Source: Ignavibacteriales bacterium (lineage in GTDB: Bacteria; Bacteroidota; Ignavibacteria; Ignavibacteriales; Ignavibacteriaceae). Taken from it: a stretch of DNA of 64,000 bases. The notes under the pieces were generated by a model. The model did not search any database, was not told where the DNA came from, and saw only the letters and a program-made list of their open reading frames with translations. The stretch's first letter is position 1, and each line of letters opens with the position of its first letter. A program made the position numbers and the translations under genes. The stretch spans positions 1,308,995-1,372,994 of the forward strand of contig JADJMD010000013.1 of assembly GCA_016709765.1 (NCBI GenBank). The letters run 5' to 3'. Below are positions 56,615 through 64,000 of this stretch, one piece after another.

Positions 56615-58497
56615 TGAAAGAAAAATCAAGAACACCAATGGCTCAACAAGCTTTAACTGTTGAAAAACCAACCATTGAAGATGGAATTGGAAGTAAGGTA
56701 ACTATTGAGATAAATGAAAAGAAAGTGCAAGTATTTTTTGGACAAACAATTCTTGAAGCATGTAAAGAGAATCAAATTCACGTTCCGACACTTTGTCATC
56801 ATCCTGATCTTTGCATCGCAGGTACTTGTCGTGTTTGTGTTGTTGAAGTTGAAGGAATGAGAACACTTCAGACAGCTTGTTCATTTCCAATTACAGCTTC
56901 AATAAAAATTAAAACATCAAGTACAATGGTGCGCAAAGCAAGAAGACATATAATTGATTTACTGCTAAGTGAACATTATGGTGAATGTTATTCTTGTGTA
57001 AGAAATAATAATTGCGAACTTCAAACACTTGCAAAAGAATACGGTGTTGATTCTTACACTTTTGGACATGTTACAGAACCCTTATTTGAAGTTGATCTTT
57101 CATCATACTCAGTCATACGCGATATGAATAAATGTATAAACTGCAGAAGATGTGTTAGAACTTGTATCGATCTTCAGGAAGTCGGAGTTCTAGAAGCAAT
57201 TGGTCGTGGCGATAAAACTCATATAGGAACATTTTTAGAAAAACCTTTAGCTGATGTTGTTTGCATTAATTGCGGACAATGTATTAATCGCTGCCCAACC
57301 GGCGCATTAAAAGCTAATGATCCTTCTGATGTAATCTGGAATGCAATTGATGACCCTACAAAACATGTTGTAATTCAAACCGCACCATCACCACGCGCGG
57401 CAATTGGCGAAGTGTTTGGATTAGAACCGGGTAAATCATTTACCGGTGAAATGAATACAGCATTACGTAGAATCGGTTTTGATGTTGTATTCGATACAAA
57501 CTTTACAGCAGATCTTACCATTATAGAAGAAGGAACAGAATTAATTTTAAGACTTTATAAAGCTTTGGTTAAGAAAGAACAAGTTGCAGTTCCGCAGTTT
57601 ACTTCTTGTTCACCAGGCTGGGTAAAATATCTTGAGCATTTTTATCCTGAGTATATTGATAATTTAAGTTCAGCAAAATCACCGCAGCAAATGTTTGGTG
57701 CGCTCATTAAAACTTTTTATGCTCAAAAAAAAGGCATAGATCCAAAAGATATAGTATCAGTTGCAGTTATGCCATGTTCAGCTAAAAAGTTTGAATGCAA
57801 CAGACCTGAAATGGATGATTCGGGTTATAAGGATGTGGATTTCGGATTAACAACCCGTGAACTTGGTCAGATGATAAAAGAGGCTGGAATCTACTTACCA
57901 GAAATGCCAAAGTCGCATTTTGATGATCCGTTTGGTGATGCTTCCGGTGCTGGATTAATTTTTGGTGCAACCGGCGGAGTTATGGAAGCAGCTTTAAGAA
58001 CAGTAATTGAGTTAGTAACGGGAAAGAAAGTCGAAGATGTTTTTGCAAACGCAGATATAATTCCATTACGCGGATTTGAAGGAATAAAATATGCTGAACT
58101 TCCGATAACAGAAGTTGGTCCAGTTCCAAAATTGTTAGCACATCTTGTACCCGATTGGAAGTGGTTAAAAGGTGCCACTCTAAAAGTTGCTGTTGCACAC
58201 GGAACTGCAAACGCCAAAAAAATTATGGATGATATAAAAGCCGGCGGTAAATTCAGCGAATGTCATTTCATAGAGTTTATGGCTTGTCCAGGCGGTTGTC
58301 TTGGCGGAGGCGGTCAGCCAATTCCAACAAATGAAGAAATAAGAAAGATGCGAGCAAAAGCTATTTATGATGAAGATAATTCTTTACCATTAAGAAAATC
58401 TTATGAAAACAAACATGTAACTGATATTTATAATGAGTTTTTAACTGACGGACCTTGCGGGCATATTTTCACAAACTTCTTCACACCAGCTATGTGA
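56614..58497 (+). CDS. hydA: [FeFe]-hydrogenase catalytic subunit HydA
   Basis: This 627-residue protein starts at an ATG at 56614, overlapping the HydB stop (TGATG). The N-terminus has a plant-type [2Fe-2S] domain (CHHPDLCIAGTCRVC), the His-ligated cluster (HYGECYSCVRNNNCELQ) and two [4Fe-4S] motifs (CINCRRCVRTC and CINCGQCINRCP). The H-cluster domain follows with L1 TSCSPGWVKY, L2 MPCSAKKFECNR and L3 EFMACPGGCLGGGGQP. The module order is that of the NAD(P)-linked, often electron-bifurcating, trimeric hydrogenases. It interconverts protons and hydrogen in the cytoplasm. The maturases HydE, HydF and HydG are not in the window. Confidence 0.95.
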   Translation: MKEKSRTPMAQQALTVEKPTIEDGIGSKVTIEINEKKVQVFFGQTILEACKENQIHVPTLCHHPDLCIAGTCRVCVVEVEGMRTLQTACSFPITASIKIKTSSTMVRKARRHIIDLLLSEHYGECYSCVRNNNCELQTLAKEYGVDSYTFGHVTEPLFEVDLSSYSVIRDMNKCINCRRCVRTCIDLQEVGVLEAIGRGDKTHIGTFLEKPLADVVCINCGQCINRCPTGALKANDPSDVIWNAIDDPTKHVVIQTAPSPRAAIGEVFGLEPGKSFTGEMNTALRRIGFDVVFDTNFTADLTIIEEGTELILRLYKALVKKEQVAVPQFTSCSPGWVKYLEHFYPEYIDNLSSAKSPQQMFGALIKTFYAQKKGIDPKDIVSVAVMPCSAKKFECNRPEMDDSGYKDVDFGLTTRELGQMIKEAGIYLPEMPKSHFDDPFGDASGAGLIFGATGGVMEAALRTVIELVTGKKVEDVFANADIIPLRGFEGIKYAELPITEVGPVPKLLAHLVPDWKWLKGATLKVAVAHGTANAKKIMDDIKAGGKFSECHFIEFMACPGGCLGGGGQPIPTNEEIRKMRAKAIYDEDNSLPLRKSYENKHVTDIYNEFLTDGPCGHIFTNFFTPAM

Positions 58498-58533
58498 AGA
58501 GAGGTAAGTATATAGCTTAAAATTGTATATTTA

Positions 58534-58581
58534 AACCGGGCAGAAAAATATATATTAAGTTCTGCCTGGTTTTATTTTTTT
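58534..58581 (+). terminator. Hairpin terminator after hydA
   Basis: AACCGGGCAGAA (58534-58545) pairs with TTCTGCCTGGTT (58560-58571, one G.T) around a 14-base loop, followed by TTTATTTTTTT. It separates the hydrogenase operon from the sensor kinase gene. Confidence 0.75.
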
Positions 58582-58594
58582 AACAGAAGTAAAA

Positions 58595-59970
58595 ATGTTT
58601 GATCTAATTCCAGCTTGGGCAAAGCATTACGAAGAATTTTGGTTAACAATACGGAATAGAAATCTTTGGTTTATAAAACTTCGTTATGCCGCAGTTGTAA
58701 TGCTTCTCTTCTTTATAATTTTCCCAAAATACTTTTTAGGCATTTCGCTTTCTGATGATCAGCAAACAGCCCTATTAATAATTACTTTTTCAATTTTTGT
58801 TTACAATATTCTTTTTCATATCATGAGGAGATTATTGGAACATGATGCAGATAAATTTAATCCACTTCATCTATCTTTGCTGCAAATGATTGCCGATTTG
58901 ACATCTCTAATGCTTGTGGTTTATTTTACAGGAAGTGTTGAATCACCGCTGCTTCTGTTTTTTGTCATTCAAGATGATTGTTGGCAGTTTAATTTTACCT
59001 GGGTTTGTTATTTATACTTTTCCGTTTTTATAGTGCTTGCATTCTGGGGAATTACAGTTGGTGAGTATTACTCAATAATACCGCATTACCATATCATCGG
59101 GTTTCTTCCTTTCTCACTCCACCAACAATTTAATTATGTACTGGCAATTAATGTAAGCTTTGCCTTTTTGGTTTTTATGATTGTTTTAATTGCAAATAAA
59201 ATGGCTAACCAACTTTACATTCGTGAACAGCAGTTACTTGAGTCAATTGATAAAATAAACGCTGCAGAAAAAGAAAAACAAAAATATATTTCCGGTATTG
59301 TACACGAAATTAAACTCCACTTGCTGCAGTACATTCCTATCTTGATTTAATACTTCAGAAGTTTCTTGGACCTTTAGATGAAGTTGTAGAAGAAAAACTT
59401 ATCCGTGCGCGTAAAAGGTCTGATGAAGCAATTGAACTGATTAACAACGTATTAAAAATTTCTAAACTTAGACTTGAAGATTCATTTATTAAAGAAGAAG
59501 TAGATATTGCCTCAATACTTGCAAGAGCAATTAAAGTTGCAAAGGTTAATGCTGAAGCTAAAGGTGTAAAGCTTTCTTTAATCAATAACTGGAAAGAAAA
59601 ACATCCAATTGAAGGGGATCCATTCTTGATTCAGATTGCGTTATCAAACATAATTAGTAATGCAATTAAGTATAATAATATGGATGGCCTGGTTGAGATA
59701 ACTATTGAAAAAGATAAAAATGATTTAGTGATAAAAGTTTGTGATGACGGTATGGGAATTCCTAAAGAAGAACTTGACAAGATATTTACTGATTTTTTAG
59801 AGCCAGCAATATAAAACACATCGGAGTTGAGGGTTCTGGATTGGGTCTATCTGTCGTTAAACAAATTGTAGAAAGACATAGGAACAATAGATGTTCAAAG
59901 TCCATCGCATCTATCTACAAATAAATATCCCGGAACCTGCGTGAAAATTACTTTGCCTTTCAAATCTTAA
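58595..59970 (+). pseudogene. Membrane sensor histidine kinase, interrupted by several frameshifts
   Basis: The N-terminus (MFDLIPAWAKHYEEFWLTI) has about five TM helices to residue 215. The frame is lost at 59312-59314, where restoring one A turns HEIK into HEIKTPLAAVHSYLDL, the HisKA phospho-acceptor box. It is lost again near 59800 (a T run; restoring one T gives IFTDFFRAS) and near 59880. The HATPase domain then reads ALSNIISNAIKYNN, VCDDGMGIPKEELDKIF, GSGLGLSVVKQIVERH and PGTCVKITLPF. A pair of compensating shifts near 58968-59025 probably hides the FHMIVGSLILPGFVIYT segment. Repaired, it is about 459 residues. The breaks look like sequence errors. It may signal together with the hydrogenase operon. 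Confidence 0.75.
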
Positions 59971-60007
59971 CATTCCATTATTTTTGATTTATAGTTGCCC
60001 CCAGATT

Positions 60008-60105
60008 AGTCATTTCGACCGATAGGTGAAATCTGTAGATTAAAAAGTCAGATTTCTCAGGCTCCCAAAGGGATGCTTATGGCAGAGGACTCTTTCGAAA
60101 TGACT
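60008..60105. repeat. 98-bp palindromic element with AGTCATTTCGA terminal inverted repeats
   Basis: Perfect 11-base terminal inverted repeats (AGTCATTTCGA at 60008-60018, TCGAAATGACT at 60095-60105) enclose a second inverted pair, GAAATCTG (60028-60035) and CAGATTTC (60049-60056). No coding capacity is present. This is the shape of a MITE or large REP-type element; relatives are frequent in Bacteroidota genomes. Confidence 0.65.
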
Positions 60106-60166
60106 TATTTGAGTTCTGCAATCGACCTCGAAACTTTTTGCACTGGATGAGAAAATGAAAATTATT

Positions 60167-60454
60167 TTATTTCTTTTTAGCAGAAACTTTCTTTTCTTTT
60201 CCTTTACAACTTTCAAATCAACAAGCTTAAAGGAAACTCCTTTTATTAAAGAAACTTTTCTTGCTAACTCATCCATTTTTTTTTTCGCCCGCAAGTTCAA
60301 GAATAAGTAATCCTTGATCACTGCAATTTTCCATAACACCGTCGTGAATACCCAATCTTGTTTTAACTATGCATCCCCAACCGGTTAAAACTTTTTGAAC
60401 TTGCACTGCAGCTTGTTTTCTTTGACCAATAAGAATTAATAATACAGATTTCAT
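60167..60454 (-). pseudogene. TM1266-type iron-only hydrogenase system regulator, frameshifted
   Basis: The start at 60454 gives MKSVLLILIGQRKQAAVQVQ, then VLTGWGCIVKTRLGIHDGVMEN and LLILELAGEKK. The frame breaks in a run of ten T (plus strand, about 60279-60288), after which MDELARKVSLIKGVSFKLVDL continues. A second shift near the end would give a Lys-rich tail ending at 60167. The pattern (ACT-like fold, LTGWG-CIVKTRLGI, then L-ELAG and L--I-GVSFK) matches the small regulator protein often encoded beside [FeFe]-hydrogenase genes. Here it lies 1.7 kb from hydA on the opposite strand. The breaks are in homopolymers and are probably errors. Confidence 0.6.
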
Positions 60455-60629
60455 AAGTCTCCTTTGATAAATGTGATTAAATTACGATGTAAAAATATAT
60501 AATTTTCGCCCATTTAGTCGTACTTAACCATCTTGGTCGAAGGCAATAATCATTTTATTTGAATTCTGTTGCCTCATAGCAATAATTTAAGTGGCATTTA
60601 TATTGTACAAAATCTTTAGAGGTATATAT

Positions 60630-60992
60630 ATGAAAACAATAATAACAATCGTATTACTTTCAGCTGGTTTGATTTACAGCCAGACAGTTTCTGATTCAAC
60701 GCAGACAAAGCAAAAAAATCAGGAACGCGAAAAAGTTCAAACTCAAAATCAAGAAATGAACAAAGCTCAAAATCAAATTGGCTCAAAAGAAAAAGCTCAA
60801 ACTGATGTAAAAGAAAATCGCAAAAGAAAAGATGTGTTCATAGATAAAGATGGAGATGGAATTTGCGATACAAGACAAAGCGGAATGAGTTTTAATAAAA
60901 TGAGAAAACGAATGGGCGCAGGTAAACAAGGTCCGGGCGGTAAGGGCAGCGGCGGAAATCAAAATGGAAATAGTCCCAACTGGGGAAATTAA
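60630..60992 (+). CDS. Small exported protein with DxDGDGxxD motif and Gly-rich tail
   Basis: This is a 120-residue protein from the ATG at 60630, with AGAGG six bases upstream. The signal peptide MKTIITIVLLSAGLIYSQ is followed by a Gln/Lys/Asn-rich low-complexity stretch, then DVFIDKDGDGICDTRQSG, a calcium-loop motif of the EF-hand or thrombospondin-3 kind, and a Gly/Asn-rich C-terminus. No family was assigned. It lies 19 bases upstream of a broken barrel gene and may be co-transcribed with it. Confidence 0.6.
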   Translation: MKTIITIVLLSAGLIYSQTVSDSTQTKQKNQEREKVQTQNQEMNKAQNQIGSKEKAQTDVKENRKRKDVFIDKDGDGICDTRQSGMSFNKMRKRMGAGKQGPGGKGSGGNQNGNSPNWGN

Positions 60993-61011
60993 TTTGCATA
61001 GAAATTGAATT

Positions 61012-62101
61012 ATGAAAAATCTTTTGGTACTGCAACAATTTTAGCAATTCTATTTTTACAAACTGCACAAGCTCAGTTTAACTTGTACACTTATTATCAG
61101 GGCATATATGATGATAATATTTTTAATACAAGTGAAAAAGTTTCTGATTATATAAACAGTTTTGCCTTTGGTTCCGCGTATAACTTCGAATCAGATTTAA
61201 ACAACGTTCAAATTTATTATGAAGGCGGATTAAATTATTTCCAAGCAACAACATCAAAATCATTTAACACACATCGCATCGGATTAGTAGAAACACATTT
61301 ATTTTCTGTGGATGATAATCCATTAAACGCAGGAATAAATTATTCTTTTTAGAAATAACAAAGATGAATTTAAAGTTTATGATTTCAACCAAATTTCGGC
61401 TTATGTAAATTATCGTCATTCAATTAGCGAGTCTGATTATATCTTACCCGGTTATATTTTTTAACATAAACACTTATAAAAACTTTACATTGTTCTCTCA
61501 CAATGAGCACCGGTTTTTGTAAACTGGATTTCAAACTTTGAAACTCAAACGTCACTTACATTAAATGCAGAATATTTAATCAAACAATATTCTGAAAAAT
61601 ATGATTTTGAAGGCTACCTAAACGAGGCGGCTCAGTTAAAACTGAAAGCAAACATTGGACAATCGTTAAGTGATTTAACAGGTATTAATGGTTATATCGA
61701 ATATAGAAAAAATCTTTCCGATGGAAGTCGTTATTTAATTAGTGATTCACTTGTTTATTACGAAGAAGAGATATTTAATGATATTTATGCATATGATGGA
61801 ATTGAAACCGGATTGATTTTAAACATTACTTTAATGAAAACATCGAATTAAGTCTTGATGCAAGATATCTAATAAGAAATTATTCTTCGCTACCAGCCGT
61901 TAATAGAAGCGGGGAAGAGCTAAACGTAATGCGTGAAGATAATCAGTTTGGATTTGGCGCAGGAATTGTTTTTGATTTGAGTTCAGTTGCAAAGGGTTTA
62001 TCGATTTCGGCTAGATGGAATTATTTTAAAACAATTCAAATGATTATTACTACAAATATTCCAACCAAATGATTTCCGCTTCATTAGACTTTGATTTTTA
62101 G
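61012..62101 (+). pseudogene. Outer-membrane beta-barrel protein, interrupted by several frameshifts
   Basis: The ATG at 61012 leads, after restoring one A (MKKSFGTATILAIL), into a signal peptide ending TAQAQ. Strands follow, such as FNLYTYYQGIYDDNIFNTSE, FAFGSAYNFESDLNNVQIYYEGGLNYF and HRIGLVETHLFSVDDNPLNAGINYSF. The frame is then lost at about 61350, 61460, 61515-61530, 61830 and 62040. Between these, barrel-like strands continue (AYVNYRHSISESDYILPGYIF, LNAEYLIKQYSEKYDFEGYL, ARYLIRNYSSLPAVNRSGEE). The final strand NQMISASLDFDF reaches TAG at 62099-62101. Repaired length is about 365 residues. The function is unknown. Confidence 0.6.
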
Positions 62102-62132
62102 TGTCACACTGAGCCGAAGCGGAAGTGTGACA
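62102..62132. repeat. Short palindromic element (GTCACAC family, second copy)
   Basis: TGTCACAC (62102-62109) and GTGTGACA (62125-62132) are perfect inverted repeats around TGAGCCGAAGCGGAA. It resembles the copy at 8453-8480 and lies between two convergent genes. Confidence 0.6.
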
Positions 62133-62183
62133 TTTACTATTTATGTCATCCTTCATTTCCGCTCATGCTGATGTTTTTTCAAA

Positions 62184-63528
62184 TCAATCAAACTTTTTAA
62201 TCTCATATTTCTGCATTTTATAACGCAAGTTTCGTTCTGTTAATCCAAGCATTCTGCCAGCTTGTGATTGATTACCGTTAGCCTTGCTAAGTGCATCAAA
62301 AATCAATTTCTTTCAAGTTCTTCCACTTGTTCTGTTAGCGTTGCATCTGCTTTAGTTAAGATTTCTTTTCAGCTTTAAAACCACTCACTACATTTGGCAA
62401 ATCACTAACTGTAATTATTTCAGTTCTGCAAAGTACAACAGCACGCTCAATAATATTTTCTAATTCCCGTACATTGCCGGGAAAATTAAATTTAATTAGT
62501 AAATCAACGGCTTCTTTGGATATGCTTAATTTCTGCCTGCCATTTCTTTTGTATACTTATTAATAAAATATTCTATAAGCGGAAGTATATCTTCTCTGCG
62601 CTCACGTAAAGGAGGAATGTTAAGCGAAACAATATTCAATCTGTAAAATAAATCTTCTCTAAAACTTCCATCTTTAATTTTGTCTTCCAAGTTTTGATGA
62701 GTAGCTGCAATGATTCTTACATCGATATCAACACTTTCTGTAGAGCCTAATCTTCGATTTGATGTTCCTCAAAACACGCATAATTTTACTTGAAGATTAA
62801 TGGAATGTCACCAATTTCATCTAAAATATTGTACCCGAGTTGGCAAGTTCAAATCTACCTTTCTTAGCTTTTCAGCTCCAGTAAATGCACCTTTCTCGTG
62901 TCCAAACAATTCACTTTCAAGAAGTGTTTCCGGCAAAGCTGGAATGTTAACAGCAATAAACGGATTTTCTTTTCTGGGGCTTACATAATGAATTGATTTC
63001 GCAAGAACTTTTCCCGTTCCGCTTTCCCATTGATAAGTATTGCTGCTTTGCTATCAGCAGCGCGAGAAGCTAGGCTTAATACTTCTTCCATTTTTGGAGA
63101 GTGGGAAACGAAAGAATCAATTTTAAATTTGCTTTAACTGGTTTTAATAATTGATTTCTGATTTTAGATTTTTGTGTTCCAATAATTCTTTCAATCATTA
63201 AATCAAGCTCATCCAGGTCAACCGGTTTCGAATGTAATCAAATGCACCGAGGCGCATAGCCCTAACTGCGTTTTCAATTGTGTGCATCGGTTAGATTACA
63301 AAGCTTATTTCAGGATTTATTTTCTTTTACTTCTTCAAGAACTTTAAGCCCTGTTTTATCCGGCATCTTAAATCAGATAAAATAATATCAATTAAATTGC
63401 TTTGTACCGCTTTAATTCCTTCTTGTGCCTGATGATGCCGAAAATTTTTGTAACCTTTTTCAAGATAGCCTTTTAAAATACTTCGGGCATCTTCATACAT
63501 CTACCATTAATATCGTGTAATCTTTCAT
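62184..63528 (-). pseudogene. Sigma-54-dependent NtrC-family response regulator, multiple frameshifts
   Basis: The ATG at 63528 begins MKDYTILMVD; a receiver follows with LIDIILSDLR, MPDKTGLKVLEEVKE and AMRLGAFDYI. The AAA+ domain shows ILINGESGTGK (Walker A), ESELFGHEKGAFTGA (the GAFTGA loop that contacts sigma-54), VDIDVRIIAATHQNLE and FREDLFYRLNIVSLNIPPLRERREDI. It ends in a Fis-type helix-turn-helix (ANGNQSQAGRMLGLTERNLRYKMQKYEIKKFD). The frame breaks at least six times in the 1345 bases. Its start overlaps the end of an NtrB-like kinase gene (ATGA). It activates sigma-54 promoters when phosphorylated; the targets are unknown. Confidence 0.7.
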
Positions 63529-64000
63529 TGTATGGTTATATTAATTTTATAAGTTGTTCCTTTATTTACTTCGCTTGAGAGAAATTAACCCGTTAAGCTG
63601 TGAAATTATTTTTGTGAAATACTTAATCCCAAACCATTCCCATCTTTTTTGATGTATAATATAAATTGAAAATTTTCCTGTTGCTCGTTGTAAACCAATT
63701 CCATTGTCCGTAATCAGAATAAAAAAATCGTTTTTAGCTTGGTAATATTATAATGTAACCCCTCCTTTATTTACAGCATCAAACGCATTTTGTAAGATAT
63801 TCATTAATGCTTGTTTAATTAAATCTGCATCAAATTTACAATTTTGTAATTCGTCTTTTGTAAGATGAACTTTATCTCTTTTGTTTCGCCTGTTCTTGAA
63901 AATAAAAGAAAGATATCATCTCAAAGAAAGATCTCAAATCTACTTGATTTCGATTCAATTCAATGGGTTTTGCATAGCTTAAAAAATTAGTTATAATTTT
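63525..64000 (-). pseudogene. NtrB/AtoS-like sensor histidine kinase, partial and frameshifted (runs off right edge)
   Basis: Only the C-terminal catalytic part is visible. The minus strand reads NFLSYAKPIELNRNQVDLRSFFE, then DADLIKQALMNILQNAFDAVNKGGV (N-box), FILITDNGIG (G1), and KKDGNGLGLSISQKIISQLNG (G2), ending TTYKINITIQ. Frames shift several times between these blocks. The TGA stop overlaps the ATG of the NtrC-like regulator, the usual arrangement for a kinase-regulator pair. The N-terminal sensor part lies outside the window. Confidence 0.65.

Noticed and set aside
57782..58217. Three overlapping minus-strand frames inside hydA
   Set aside because: They are shadows of the H-cluster domain coding sequence, with no recognisable protein features.
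8453..62132. Possible CRISPR array from the repeated short palindromes
   Set aside because: The copies are isolated, belong to different families, and are not regularly spaced; no cas genes are present.
58595..64000. A degrading genomic island with true pseudogenes
   Set aside because: The breaks are nearly all single-base losses in A/T runs with intact motifs between them, so sequence error is a better explanation.

Overview
The window (about 33-35% GC by eye, 64 kb) most likely comes from a member of the Ignavibacteria or a close relative in the Bacteroidota/Chlorobiota group. The reasons are: four secreted proteins with the type IX secretion (Por) C-terminal module (a VELTSF / LNW.TATE.NNSGF linker followed by ENYPNPFNPST), several -33 TTG / -7 TAnnTTTG promoters of the Bacteroidota kind, many lipoproteins and outer-membrane barrels, and short dispersed palindromic elements between genes. 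No tRNA, rRNA, CRISPR array, prophage or IS element was recognised.

Layout. 1-6.9 kb (minus strand): a sensor kinase / OmpR-type regulator pair followed by a lipoprotein and outer-membrane protein operon. Two nearly identical Pho-box-like sites lie in front of two of these lipoprotein genes. 7-16.8 kb: a POT-family transporter, a secreted M28 peptidase, a thioredoxin-like protein, a DUF2203 protein, serC with DUF1015, an esterase and a HAD phosphatase lipoprotein. 16.9-23.9 kb (plus): a metallophosphoesterase, then a large Cache-PAS-CBS-DUF294 sensor protein followed by DUF485, an ActP-like symporter and a DcaP-like porin, probably one carboxylate (acetate) sensing and uptake unit. 24-27.3 kb: valS and a DinB protein. 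27.6-37.2 kb: an amino-acid permease fused to universal-stress domains, a mechanosensitive-type TM protein, then a minus-strand MscS / giant P-loop protein / MscS cluster with a GNAT-nitrilase fusion upstream. 37.4-41.6 kb: sulfide:quinone oxidoreductase with a 48-residue companion, a matrixin-like metalloprotease and an ATP-cone/uridine-kinase fusion. 41.7-53.8 kb: secreted T9SS cargo proteins, arginase, an ECF sigma/anti-sigma pair and a subtilisin-like protease. 54.8-58.5 kb: a [FeFe]-hydrogenase operon (receiver/HydC-like fusion, HydB, HydA). 58.6-64 kb: a sensor kinase, a TM1266-type hydrogenase regulator, an outer-membrane barrel and an NtrB/NtrC-like pair, all broken by frameshifts.

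Together the genes suggest a heterotroph living on peptides and small organic acids, able to use sulfide as an electron donor to quinone and to make or use hydrogen with an NAD-linked [FeFe]-hydrogenase.

Sequence quality matters here. Several genes (the Cache/DUF294 protein, valS, the subtilisin-like protease, hydB and nearly everything after 58.6 kb) carry single-base losses, mostly in A or T runs. Restoring one base gives full-length proteins. These are most simply read as sequencing or consensus errors, densest towards the right-hand end, not as real pseudogenes.
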